This document shows, piece by piece, positions 44,970 to 52,978 of a DNA stretch of 64,000 bases. The stretch lies in NCBI GenBank assembly GCA_020632595.1, contig JACKFF010000004.1:124001-188000 (forward strand). Reading direction: 5' to 3'. Source of the stretch: Nitrospiraceae bacterium (GTDB lineage: Bacteria > Nitrospirota > Nitrospiria > Nitrospirales > UBA8639). How positions within the stretch are numbered: position 1 is the first letter of the stretch; every line of letters starts with the position of its first letter. Made by a program: the position numbers and the translations under genes. A model generated the notes under the pieces. The model was not told the DNA's origin. It made no database searches and was given only the letters and a program-made list of their open reading frames with translations.

Positions 44970-45215
44970 TTATGCCTCAAGGATCTCGTATTGATATTCT
45001 TCAATGACCGTATTGGCGAGAAGTTTTTCGCACATCGCTTTGATGGTCTGTTCACCAGCCGTTGCGTCTGTTTCACAAAGATCCACCTCGATAAACTTTC
45101 CAATTCGGACCTCTCCAACCGATCCAAAACCAAGCGTTTGAAGCGATTGCTGAATCGCTCGGCCTTGAGGATCAAGAATTCCGTTTTTGAGTGTGATGTA
45201 AATTTTGGCTTTCAT
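44970..45215 (-). CDS. purS: phosphoribosylformylglycinamidine synthase subunit PurS
   Basis: PurS bridges PurL and PurQ in the FGAM synthase complex of species with small PurL. The 81-residue protein shows the family pattern KIYITLKNGILDPQGRAIQ, LGFGSVGEVRIGKFIEVDL and a C-terminal NTVIEEYQYEI strand. It lies between purC and purQ as expected. Confidence 0.93.
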   Translation of the reverse strand: MKAKIYITLKNGILDPQGRAIQQSLQTLGFGSVGEVRIGKFIEVDLCETDATAGEQTIKAMCEKLLANTVIEEYQYEILEA

Positions 45216-45326
45216 AAAGTTCCGGAAGGAGTGACGTGCACCCCGTGAATAAACGCATTACGATATAGGTCCACCATCAGGATGGCCAGTGGCAAAGTAC
45301 GAACACAAGGCTCGCTACATCAGGAA

Positions 45327-46031
45327 TTACCCGCAAACCCGCTTGAGAACTTCTTGATAGGTTTCCTCGATCCGGCCCAAATCTTTTCGGAAACGATCCT
45401 TATCCATGCGTTCTCCGGTTTGGATATCCCAAAAACGGCATGTGTCCGGAGAAATTTCATCTGCCAAAATAATCTGACCACTCCATAATCCGAATTCTAA
45501 CTTAAAATCCACCAGAAACATGCCCTTTTTCTGGAAAAAAGGTTTGAGCACTTCGTTGACTTTGAGAGCCTGTTGCCGGAGTTCCTCGATTTGCCCGGGT
45601 GTGGCTAATTTCAACAATCGAATATGATCTTCAGAGATAAGAGGATCGCCCAGTGAATCATCCTTATAGAAAAACTCGACTAAGGGTGGATCAATAATCA
45701 AGCCTTCTTTTAAACCTAAACGTTTGACAATGCTGCCAGTGGCTCGATTACGCACCACCACTTCAACCGGAATAATTTTTACCCGACGCGTTAACATCTC
45801 CCGGTCATTGATTTGCTGAATGAAATGACTGGGAATTCCAGCGTCGGCCAGATGTTGAAACAGTTTTGCGGAGATCGCATTATTGACAATACCTTTTTCC
45901 AGAATCGTCCCACGTTTTTCGGCGTTGAAGGCAGTGGCATCGTCCTTGAAATACTGAATGAGCTCGTCATCCTTTTCGGTCAGGAAAATCTTTTTGGCTT
46001 TTCCTTCGTAAAGCATATTTCCTTTAATCAA
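45327..46031 (-). CDS. purC: phosphoribosylaminoimidazole-succinocarboxamide synthase
   Basis: PurC joins aspartate to CAIR using ATP. The 234-residue protein has LYEGKAKKIF at the N-terminus, the KDDATAFNAEKRGTI loop near 29-43, EVVVRNRATGSIVKR near 90-104 and VDFKLEFGLW near 173-182. A TTG start at 46031, with AGAGGA seven bases upstream and overlapping the end of purB by 8 bases, is likely. An ATG at 46016 with AAAGGA is the alternative. Confidence 0.95.
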   Translation of the reverse strand: MIKGNMLYEGKAKKIFLTEKDDELIQYFKDDATAFNAEKRGTILEKGIVNNAISAKLFQHLADAGIPSHFIQQINDREMLTRRVKIIPVEVVVRNRATGSIVKRLGLKEGLIIDPPLVEFFYKDDSLGDPLISEDHIRLLKLATPGQIEELRQQALKVNEVLKPFFQKKGMFLVDFKLEFGLWSGQIILADEISPDTCRFWDIQTGERMDKDRFRKDLGRIEETYQEVLKRVCG

Positions 46032-47397
46032 GGTATTTTCCTCTTTTTAAATTTTTCTTTGGAGGAGTGATCCGGGTCGGTGTTGAGCTCTTTTTTCGAA
46101 CTTTCCTCCCAAACACGCGCGTAAAAATTTCCTGTTGATGGCGCAAATAGGTTTTGGGATTAAAGCATGTCGCAATCTCTTTTGTATTGAGATGTTTGGC
46201 AATAAAGGGATCCTGCTCAACAAAAGTTTGGAAACTCCCCTCTCCCCTCCAGGCAGCCATGGCATGCTGCTGCACATGCTCATAGGCGTCTTTTCTGATC
46301 GCACCCTTCTCCACCAGCGCCAGGAGCAGTCGTTGCGAATAGATGAGGCCACCGGTTTGATTGAGGGTGGCCATCATTCGATCGGGATAGACTACCAGTT
46401 TGGATAACATGTTCGTTAAGCGGACCAACATGTAATCGATCAGAATCGTGCTATCAGGAAGAATGATCCGCTCCGCAGATGAATGGCTTATATCTCGTTC
46501 ATGCCACAAAGCGACATTTTCTAGGGCAGCCAGACTGTTACTGCGAACCACTCGAGCAAGACCGCATAAATTTTCCGAGCTGATCGGGTTTCGTTTATGA
46601 GGCATGGCAGACGAGCCTTTTTGACCAGGCTCAAAGAACTCCTCCGCTTCCAAGACTTCGGTTCGTTGCAAATGACGAATTTCCGTAGCCACTTTTTCAA
46701 TACTGGCTGCCATCAGAGCCAACGCTGAGAGGAAAGCCGCGTGCCGGTCCCGCTGAAGCACCTGATTTGAAATGGGCGCCGGCTTCAATCCTAAACGCTG
46801 ACATACCGTTTTTTCTATCGCGGGAGAAAGATGGGCAAATGTTCCCATAGCCCCGGAAAGCTTGCCAACGGCAATGTCGGCGATTGCGGCTTTGATGCGG
46901 AGTTCCTGTCGTTGAAACTCCTGATACCAAATGGCCACTTTCCATGCGAAGGAAATAGGCTCTCCATGAATCCCATGCGAACGCCCCACCATCAAAGTAT
47001 TCTGATGCGCAAAGGCTAAATTCCGTAAGACACTAAGCAAGCCCCCGACATCCTCACGAATTAATTGGGCCGCTTCCACTAATTGCAACGAAAGGGACGT
47101 GTCAACAATGTCCGAGGAGGTGAGCCCAACATGGAGAAATCGACCGTCTTTGCCTGCCTGCTCGGACACGGATTCCAGAAAGGCAATAACATCATGTTTT
47201 GTAACTTGTTCGATAGCCGCGATTCGTAAAGGATTAACCGTGATTTTTTTTCGAATGCGGCCTGCCACGCCAGAAGGGACCTGGCCCATTTTTTCCATGG
47301 CTTCGCACACCGCAAGTTCGACCCGTAACCACAACTCATATTTGTGGGCCTGGGTCCAAACGGCCCCCATACGGGGTAACGTGTAACGGTCAATCAT
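46024..47397 (-). CDS. purB: adenylosuccinate lyase
   Basis: PurB cleaves SAICAR and adenylosuccinate. The 457-residue fumarase-superfamily protein has IDRYTLPRMGAVW at the start, LTSSDIVDTSLSLQL near 86-100, GRSHGIHGEPISF near 137-149 and the signature GSSAMPHKRNPISSE near 259-273 with the catalytic serine. The ATG at 47397 is preferred to the TTG at 47409 because MIDRYT is the family start. It lies 12 bases downstream of nusB and overlaps purC. Confidence 0.95.
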   Translation of the reverse strand: MIDRYTLPRMGAVWTQAHKYELWLRVELAVCEAMEKMGQVPSGVAGRIRKKITVNPLRIAAIEQVTKHDVIAFLESVSEQAGKDGRFLHVGLTSSDIVDTSLSLQLVEAAQLIREDVGGLLSVLRNLAFAHQNTLMVGRSHGIHGEPISFAWKVAIWYQEFQRQELRIKAAIADIAVGKLSGAMGTFAHLSPAIEKTVCQRLGLKPAPISNQVLQRDRHAAFLSALALMAASIEKVATEIRHLQRTEVLEAEEFFEPGQKGSSAMPHKRNPISSENLCGLARVVRSNSLAALENVALWHERDISHSSAERIILPDSTILIDYMLVRLTNMLSKLVVYPDRMMATLNQTGGLIYSQRLLLALVEKGAIRKDAYEHVQQHAMAAWRGEGSFQTFVEQDPFIAKHLNTKEIATCFNPKTYLRHQQEIFTRVFGRKVRKKSSTPTRITPPKKNLKRGKYLD

Positions 47398-47409
47398 GGG
47401 AAAGGGCAA

Positions 47410-47937
47410 TTAGGCGGTAGGTGACGGATCACCGAATTCCGGTGAAGAATTTTTTTGTTGAATCTGGCTTCGCTTAATTGAAAGCTTTGGTTCGGCCCGG
47501 AGCACATGGTCTAACAGTCCGTTTACGAATCGTCTGGCCTCATCATCTGCAAATAGCTTAGCTAATTCCACCGCCTCATTGATGGTGACCATGGCCGGAA
47601 TATCAGGTTCCCACAAGAGTTCGTAAATGGAACATCTCAGTATATTCCTATCCACTACCGGCATCCGCTGCAAAGACCAGTCGATGGCAAAATCACGAAT
47701 GATCCGATCAATTTCGCACTGATGCGTTATGACACCAAGAAAAAGGTTAGAGGTAAAGGTTTGGACTTCTGGTGAAGCCGATTGACTTGCCCAAAACTTT
47801 TCTTGCCATGTAGGGTTTTGATCCTGAAATTCATGCTGGAAGAGCATTTGCAAGGCAAGCTGGCGGGCCAGGCGTCTGGATGGCCGTCCATGTGCTTGAT
47901 TGGCTTGGGGTGTATCGGATGGAACAGTCATGGTCAT
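47410..47937 (-). CDS. nusB: transcription antitermination protein NusB
   Basis: NusB binds boxA RNA with NusE (S10) in rRNA antitermination complexes. The 175-residue helical protein shows SRRLARQLALQMLFQHEFQ near 21-39, DWSLQRMPVVDRNILRCSIYEL near 86-107 and TINEAVELAKLFADDEARRFVNGLLD near 117-142. Hydrophilic tails at both ends are longer than usual. Its start overlaps the ribH stop by four bases; the ribH-nusB order is common in bacteria. Confidence 0.94.
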   Translation of the reverse strand: MTMTVPSDTPQANQAHGRPSRRLARQLALQMLFQHEFQDQNPTWQEKFWASQSASPEVQTFTSNLFLGVITHQCEIDRIIRDFAIDWSLQRMPVVDRNILRCSIYELLWEPDIPAMVTINEAVELAKLFADDEARRFVNGLLDHVLRAEPKLSIKRSQIQQKNSSPEFGDPSPTA

Positions 47938-48443
47938 GATGTTGTGGATTCCCTTAAAAAGCCAGACTGACGGATGCTGGTCTTATTCAAACGTTTCATT
48001 AAGGCTGCCATCTCAAGAGCCGTACGGGCTGCATCCGCTCCTTTATTCCGTTCTGGTGGCCCAGAACGTTCCATTGCCTGATCAACCGTATCTGTAGTCA
48101 ACACTCCAAAAATAATTGGAATACCAGTTTCCAGAGATGCTTGGCCGATCCCGCGACTTGTCTCGGCACAAATATATTCGAAATGTGGAGTTTCTCCGCG
48201 AATTACTGCCCCTAAACAGATAACGGCATCAAATCGATGTGATTGGGCCAGTGTCTTTGCAATTAAAGGAATCTCAAATGCTCCAGGAACCCGAATAACT
48301 TCCCTGTGGTCTGGTGGAGTGCCTAATTGGGTTAAAGTGGATTCAGCTGCAGCCAATAAGCGGCTAGTCACAATCTCGTTGAAAGTACTGACCACGATCG
48401 CAACTTGACAATCTGCTTTGTCACCACCGCCATGATTCGCCAT
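47934..48443 (-). CDS. ribH: 6,7-dimethyl-8-ribityllumazine synthase
   Basis: RibH makes the direct precursor of riboflavin and forms icosahedral or pentameric assemblies. The 169-residue protein shows IVVSTFNEIVTSRLLAAA near 17-34, RVPGAFEIPLIAK near 56-68, ICLGAVIRGETPHFEYIC near 81-98 with the catalytic histidine, and PIIFGVLTTDT near 114-124. It overlaps nusB by four bases and follows ribBA after 108 bases. Confidence 0.96.
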   Translation of the reverse strand: MANHGGGDKADCQVAIVVSTFNEIVTSRLLAAAESTLTQLGTPPDHREVIRVPGAFEIPLIAKTLAQSHRFDAVICLGAVIRGETPHFEYICAETSRGIGQASLETGIPIIFGVLTTDTVDQAMERSGPPERNKGADAARTALEMAALMKRLNKTSIRQSGFLRESTTS

Positions 48444-48551
48444 TTTAAATTAATATTTCCTTTGAGCTTCACTTTCTCACTACAAAACGTGAGAAGTTTG
48501 CGATTCGCGATCCTGTGTGTACCACTTGCCAGAGAGAACCGCAAGTCCCCA

Positions 48552-49781
48552 CTACACATTATTCAAGAGGTGGCCTAATTTGGCTTTTTTCGTGCGCAAG
48601 TAGTGCACATTTGACTCCTGGGGAGTAATCTCAATGGACACTCGTTCGACCACTTCCAATCCATAACCTTCGATTCCCACAATTTTCCTTGGATTATTGG
48701 TGATGAGCCTGATTTTTTTAAGACCTAAATTTACTAAAATTTGGGCACCAATTCCGTAATCCCGCAAATCAGCCTTAAACCCCAATTGCAAATTCGCTTC
48801 GACTGTATCACTGCCCTGGTCCTGAAGGTGGTAGGCCCGAATTTTATTGGTCAATCCGATTCCCCGTCCCTCCTGATTTAAGTACAGCAGAACCCCTTTG
48901 CCTTCCCGTTCAATTATTTCCATTGCTCGATGCAGTTGCTCCCGGCAATCACAACGCAAAGACCCAAAGACATCGGCTGTCAGACAACCCGAATGGACTC
49001 GCACCAACGTTGGAAGGTGATCGATCTCGCCTTTCACCAGGGCGATGTGCGTTCCGGCATCAAGTTCATTTTCAAAAATAACCGACCGAAAATGACCAAA
49101 ACGTGTGGGAAGATTCGCGGTGGCAACTTGCTTCACAAACGTTTCTCGATGCAGGCGATATTGAATCAAATCTTTAATTGTGATGATTTTCAGACCATGG
49201 TGCTTGGCAAATTTCATTAAGTGGGGAACTCGGGCCATTGTCCCATCATCATTCATAATTTCACAGATCACTGCCGCTGGATACAGCCCAGCCAGCCGGG
49301 CAAGGTCGACAGACCCCTCGGTTTGTCCGGCACGCCGCAATACTCCACCTTTGTTGGCTTTTAAAGGAAAGATGTGCCCAGGTCTGGCAAAATCGCTTGG
49401 CTTGGCTGTTGGATCCACGGCCAACTGAATCGTGGTGGCTCGATCAGCAGCCGAGATCCCCGTAGTAATATTCTTGGCGGCATCAATCGATACCGTGAAG
49501 GCTGTGCCAAACGGTGCGGTATTTTCATTAGCCTGGGGAGGTAGTTTCAACTCCTCAACCCGGTCGGGGGTGAGGGCCAGGCAAACTAATCCTCGGCCGT
49601 ATTTCGCCATGAAGTTAATATGTTCGGGCGTGACCTTTTCAGCTGCCATGACCAAATCGCCCTCATTTTCCCGATCCTCATCGTCAACAAGAATGATGCA
49701 TTTGCCAGCCTGAATATCCTGTAAAGTTTCGGCAATGGTGTGAAATTGAGGTTTGTGTATTGGGGCCGTTTCTTTTTTCAT
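48552..49781 (-). CDS. ribBA: bifunctional 3,4-dihydroxy-2-butanone-4-phosphate synthase / GTP cyclohydrolase II
   Basis: The 409-residue protein provides both entry points to riboflavin. The N-terminal RibB half has VDDEDRENEGDLVMAAE (about 36-52) and the GRAGQTEGSVDLARLAG segment near 150-166. The C-terminal RibA half has the zinc site GSLRCDCREQ near 274-283 and NQEGRGIGL near 300-308 with the GTP-binding loop. An AGGGGAG ribosome binding site lies 6 bases before the ATG. No FMN riboswitch is seen upstream; the gene begins 41 bases after the narK-like gene. Confidence 0.97.
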   Translation of the reverse strand: MKKETAPIHKPQFHTIAETLQDIQAGKCIILVDDEDRENEGDLVMAAEKVTPEHINFMAKYGRGLVCLALTPDRVEELKLPPQANENTAPFGTAFTVSIDAAKNITTGISAADRATTIQLAVDPTAKPSDFARPGHIFPLKANKGGVLRRAGQTEGSVDLARLAGLYPAAVICEIMNDDGTMARVPHLMKFAKHHGLKIITIKDLIQYRLHRETFVKQVATANLPTRFGHFRSVIFENELDAGTHIALVKGEIDHLPTLVRVHSGCLTADVFGSLRCDCREQLHRAMEIIEREGKGVLLYLNQEGRGIGLTNKIRAYHLQDQGSDTVEANLQLGFKADLRDYGIGAQILVNLGLKKIRLITNNPRKIVGIEGYGLEVVERVSIEITPQESNVHYLRTKKAKLGHLLNNV

Positions 49782-49822
49782 GGGTGACTCCCCTGACGGA
49801 CAAATGTTTCAGTCACAGCTCG

Positions 49823-51046
49823 TTAAATTTCTGGAATGGATTTGTGTTTGGTTAACCGAATCGACCGCTGACCTATCATAACACTAATGCCTGCTAATCC
49901 TGAAACCAGGGCCAAGGTGAAAAATCCCGAAGAGAAGGTGCCGGTTAATTCCTTTAACCATCCAAATCCATAGGGTAAGAGGAATCCTCCAAGACCTCCC
50001 GCCGCACCAACAAAGCCGGAAGCTGTACCTATTACGGATTTGAATCGACAGGAAACAACCTGAAAAATGGCTCCGTTTCCAAATCCAAAGCAAAGCATAA
50101 TTAGGAGAATCATGGCATAGGTCAAAACGAAACTATCTAGATTCCCGGAAACCAGGCATAGGGCGGCTATTATAAGATAGAGCCCTCGCAATAGGGCGAT
50201 GCCCCCATGGCGATCCGCAAGAAATCCTCCTAGAGGACGGACCACACTTCCCGCTAGAGCGCAAAGCGCGGTCAATGACCCAGCCCTTACCATGCCAACT
50301 TGAAATTGATCGTGAAGAAAAATGGGGAGATAACTTGAAAGCCCTACAAATCCTCCAAACGTCACACCATACAAAAAACATAACCAGTACATGAACGGAT
50401 CCTGAATACCTTTTCTCAGAAATATCCCAATACTGTTTTCTTTTGAAGAATCGGCTCTCTTCCGTATCGGAGCTGATTGAACTAACAAAGAAAACAGGAG
50501 GGCTGTCCCAATAACGGGTAGGAGCATGATACCAAAAACCTGATGCCATCCAACCCCTTCCGCAAGGCGTGGGGCCATAAACGCAGCCAACAGCACACCA
50601 CTATTTCCAATCGCGACTACCCCCATGGCCAACCCCTGATGGGCTGAGGGATAGGCTTGGCTGGCCAGGGGCAGAGCAATCGCAAAGCTCGCGCCGGCAA
50701 ATCCTAAAAAAAGTCCAATTCCCAGCATAGACTCGAAACTGGTTCCACCTAACCATCCCAACAGTAACCCAATGCCTTCCAAGCCCAGAATGGCCAATCC
50801 CACAACTTTGGCCCCGAATCGGTCTCCTAGCGGACCCACAATAATTCGAAGCAAGGCGCCACTCAGCAATGGGAAGCCGACTAATAGGCCTTTTTGAGAA
50901 GACGAAAGAGAAAATTCTTCAGATATGGCAATACCCATGGCCCCAAAAAGAAGCCATACCATGAAGCTTATCTCAAAGTGGAGCCACGCACCGAGGAGAG
51001 TCGGCCAATGCCCGGAACGAAAGGACTGAAATACTTCTTTCAACAT
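49823..51046 (-). CDS. NarK-type nitrate/nitrite transporter (major facilitator superfamily)
   Basis: The 407-residue protein has about 12 membrane helices. The first helix WLHFEISFMVWLLFGAMG is typical of NarK. Two family signatures are visible: AIGNSGVLLAAFMAPRL after helix 5 and FGNGAIFQVVSCRFKSVIG with GFVGAAGGLGGFLLPYGFG near helices 10-11. A direction (nitrite uptake or nitrate export) cannot be read. In a nitrite oxidiser, such a transporter would handle substrate or product. The ATG at 51046 is preferred to a TTG at 51139. It stands 41 bases upstream of ribBA and may head that transcript. Confidence 0.87.
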   Translation of the reverse strand: MLKEVFQSFRSGHWPTLLGAWLHFEISFMVWLLFGAMGIAISEEFSLSSSQKGLLVGFPLLSGALLRIIVGPLGDRFGAKVVGLAILGLEGIGLLLGWLGGTSFESMLGIGLFLGFAGASFAIALPLASQAYPSAHQGLAMGVVAIGNSGVLLAAFMAPRLAEGVGWHQVFGIMLLPVIGTALLFSLLVQSAPIRKRADSSKENSIGIFLRKGIQDPFMYWLCFLYGVTFGGFVGLSSYLPIFLHDQFQVGMVRAGSLTALCALAGSVVRPLGGFLADRHGGIALLRGLYLIIAALCLVSGNLDSFVLTYAMILLIMLCFGFGNGAIFQVVSCRFKSVIGTASGFVGAAGGLGGFLLPYGFGWLKELTGTFSSGFFTLALVSGLAGISVMIGQRSIRLTKHKSIPEI

Positions 51047-51209
51047 AGTTCTTTCAAGGGCATAGGAGGCCTTTCTGTTTAAATTTTTCAAGCCTGTGGT
51101 CAGAGGCTGACTATAAAAAGATTTATCCGAAATAGACAATATTTCTATAAAGCAAAAACTCCAGAGAACTCTTTTTCACCTCAAAATTGGAAAAAATCCG
51201 TCATTGCGT

Positions 51210-51238
51210 TTGGTGATCCAAGAAAAATTCATTACAAT
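51210..51238 (+). promoter_or_regulatory. candidate sigma70 promoter of the RpoH-like gene
   Basis: TTGGTG (51210-51215), a 17-base spacer and TACAAT (51233-51238) predict a start near 51245, about 46 bases upstream of the ATG at 51291. The -10 is good and the -35 is moderate. Confidence 0.5.
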
Positions 51239-51290
51239 ATAACAGAAGCATGCGGCATACACCCTGCCTTCTGAATCTGCAAACCAAAGC

Positions 51291-52331
51291 ATGACGCAAA
51301 AATCACCAAAAAAGCGGACTCCCGACGTGATCGACGTCGTGGTGAAAAAATCTATTTCTGAACTACCGAATGAAGAGGTCCATGAAGAAATCTTCCTTGA
51401 TGATGCCAAGGAACCGGAGAAACAACCTGAAAGTGAAGAGACCTCCAAAGAACAGACGAAGTGGGATTCGATCTCAACCGCACTGACTCCGACCACAACG
51501 CTCAGTCGATTCTTAGCCGAAGTCCGCCGGTATCCATTTCTATCAAAAGAAGAAGAACTTCAACTATTTCATGAATATCAGACATTAGGGACACGAGAAT
51601 CTGCAGTGAAATTGATTTTAGCTAACCTGCGTGTGTGTGTCTCCATCGCCTCGGAATATGGTCTTGCCGGCATTGATCAAATGGACCTGATCCAGGAAGG
51701 GAATGTCGGGCTTTTGCAGGCCATGAAGAAATTCGATCCGACCAAAAATGTTCGCTTTTATGCCTATGCAGCCTGGTGGGTTCGAGCCTTTGTACTGCGG
51801 TATCTCCTTAATAATTTTCGCCTTGTCAAGATAGGCACAACCCAGGAACAACGACGCCTTTTCTATAATCTTCGTCGCGAAAAAGCCAAATTGGAACGAC
51901 AAGGCTATGTCCCCGATCCAAAGTTACTTGCAGACCGCCTTAATGTGCGTGAGCGAGATGTTGTGGAAATGGATCAACGGTTAGGAAGTTGGGAACTTTC
52001 CCTCGACCAGCCAATGACCTCAGAAGGGGATGGCACCTTTCATGACCTTCTTCCCTCTACCCAAGCTCCCATTGATGACCAGCTGGCCGACACGCAGTTG
52101 CGTCTTCTCTTCCGAAAAAAGTTAGCAGAATTTGCACAAACACTATCAGAGCGAGAGGAAGACATTCTTCGCAATCGCCTCCTATCAGAATCTCCCGTGA
52201 CCTTGGAAGACTTAGGAAGAAAATATATGATTACCAAGGAGCGGACTCGTCAATTGGAGGCTAAAATTATTAAGAAGTTACGAGAGCTTATGAAAAAAGA
52301 CATTCAGGATTTTGAACATCTCAGAAAGTAG
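51291..52331 (+). CDS. rpoH: RNA polymerase sigma factor, RpoH (sigma32)-like
   Basis: The 346-residue group 2/3 sigma factor has region 1.2 (LSRFLAEVRRYPFLSKEEE, about 70-88), region 2 with DLIQEGNVGLLQAMKKFDP and the -10 recognition helix FYAYAAWWVRAFVLRYL, the RpoH-box-like TQEQRRLFYNLRREK (about 185-199), and region 4.2 with the helix-turn-helix TLEDLGRKYMITKERTRQLEAK. Before region 1.2 there is a 65-residue acidic, Lys/Glu-rich extension not found in standard sigma32 of about 285 residues. groES-groEL directly downstream fits a heat-shock role. The exact sigma class is inferred. Confidence 0.85.
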   Translation: MTQKSPKKRTPDVIDVVVKKSISELPNEEVHEEIFLDDAKEPEKQPESEETSKEQTKWDSISTALTPTTTLSRFLAEVRRYPFLSKEEELQLFHEYQTLGTRESAVKLILANLRVCVSIASEYGLAGIDQMDLIQEGNVGLLQAMKKFDPTKNVRFYAYAAWWVRAFVLRYLLNNFRLVKIGTTQEQRRLFYNLRREKAKLERQGYVPDPKLLADRLNVRERDVVEMDQRLGSWELSLDQPMTSEGDGTFHDLLPSTQAPIDDQLADTQLRLLFRKKLAEFAQTLSEREEDILRNRLLSESPVTLEDLGRKYMITKERTRQLEAKIIKKLRELMKKDIQDFEHLRK

Positions 52332-52447
52332 CCTTGTAAGTTTATATACGTACAATTAGCTGTTTGCCGCAAGAATTGAAGGTGCTTTCTTTTTTAATGT
52401 ATGGACCTCCACCTCTCGTCATTTATTGAAAATCTTACCTTTCCCTC

Positions 52448-52475
52448 TTGACTTCAATTTAACCAGACTTATCTT
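52448..52475 (+). promoter_or_regulatory. candidate promoter upstream of groES
   Basis: TTGACT (52448-52453), 16 bases and TATCTT (52470-52475) form a weak sigma70-like promoter in the 252-base gap. No CIRCE element (TTAGCACTC-N9-GAGTGCTAA) is seen. A clean sigma32 promoter (CTTGAAA / CCCCATNT) is not visible either, although the same region has CTCTTGACTT followed by a C-run. Confidence 0.3.
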
Positions 52476-52583
52476 CCCCCCCAAGTTTGACACACTTTAG
52501 AAAATTCAAACAGGTGTGCGTCATCCTAAAAAGTAATCACCATTCTCTTATTCAATTAGCAACAACCAAAGAAGGAGGCAGAC

Positions 52584-52901
52584 ATGGCAGCCACAAAAGA
52601 AAAGGAAAAGAAGGAAGCCAAAGAGGGCAGCAGCGCGAAGGGATTCCGGCCTTTAGGGGATCGTGTGTTCGTAACTTACACCGAAGAATTGGAGCGAACA
52701 GCAGGGGGAATTTATGTGCCGGATTCAGCTCGTGAAAAACCACAAAGAGGCACCATTGAAGCTGCAGGACCTGATGTTGAAAATGTGAAAGTTGGCGATC
52801 AAGTCTTGTTTGACAAATATTCTGGAACCAAAATTAAGGTTGAAAACGATGACTGTTTAATCTTAAAAGAAGAAGATATTTTGGGCGTCTTCGAAAATTA
52901 A
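52584..52901 (+). CDS. groES: co-chaperonin GroES with N-terminal extension
   Basis: GroES caps the GroEL ring. The 105-residue protein has the family core from residue 21 (FRPLGDRVFV), the mobile loop ELERTAGGIYVPDSAREKPQ, and the C-terminal DDCLILKEEDILGV. It is preceded by a 20-residue Lys/Glu-rich N-terminal tail absent from typical 95-97-residue GroES. The start has a strong GAAGGAGG ribosome binding site, so the extended start is well supported; no methionine exists at the core start. groEL follows after 77 bases. Confidence 0.95.
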   Translation: MAATKEKEKKEAKEGSSAKGFRPLGDRVFVTYTEELERTAGGIYVPDSAREKPQRGTIEAAGPDVENVKVGDQVLFDKYSGTKIKVENDDCLILKEEDILGVFEN

Positions 52902-52978
52902 CACCACCATCAAGTTCGAACTCACATTATCTAAGTGGCAATCACATCACTAAAGTATTTTTTTAAAGGAGGATATGT

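Noticed and set aside
49782..49822. Possible FMN riboswitch before ribBA
   Set aside because: Only 41 bases separate ribBA from the upstream gene and none of the conserved FMN-element blocks are visible.
52332..52583. CIRCE operator before groES
   Set aside because: No TTAGCACTC / GAGTGCTAA inverted repeat is present in the gap.
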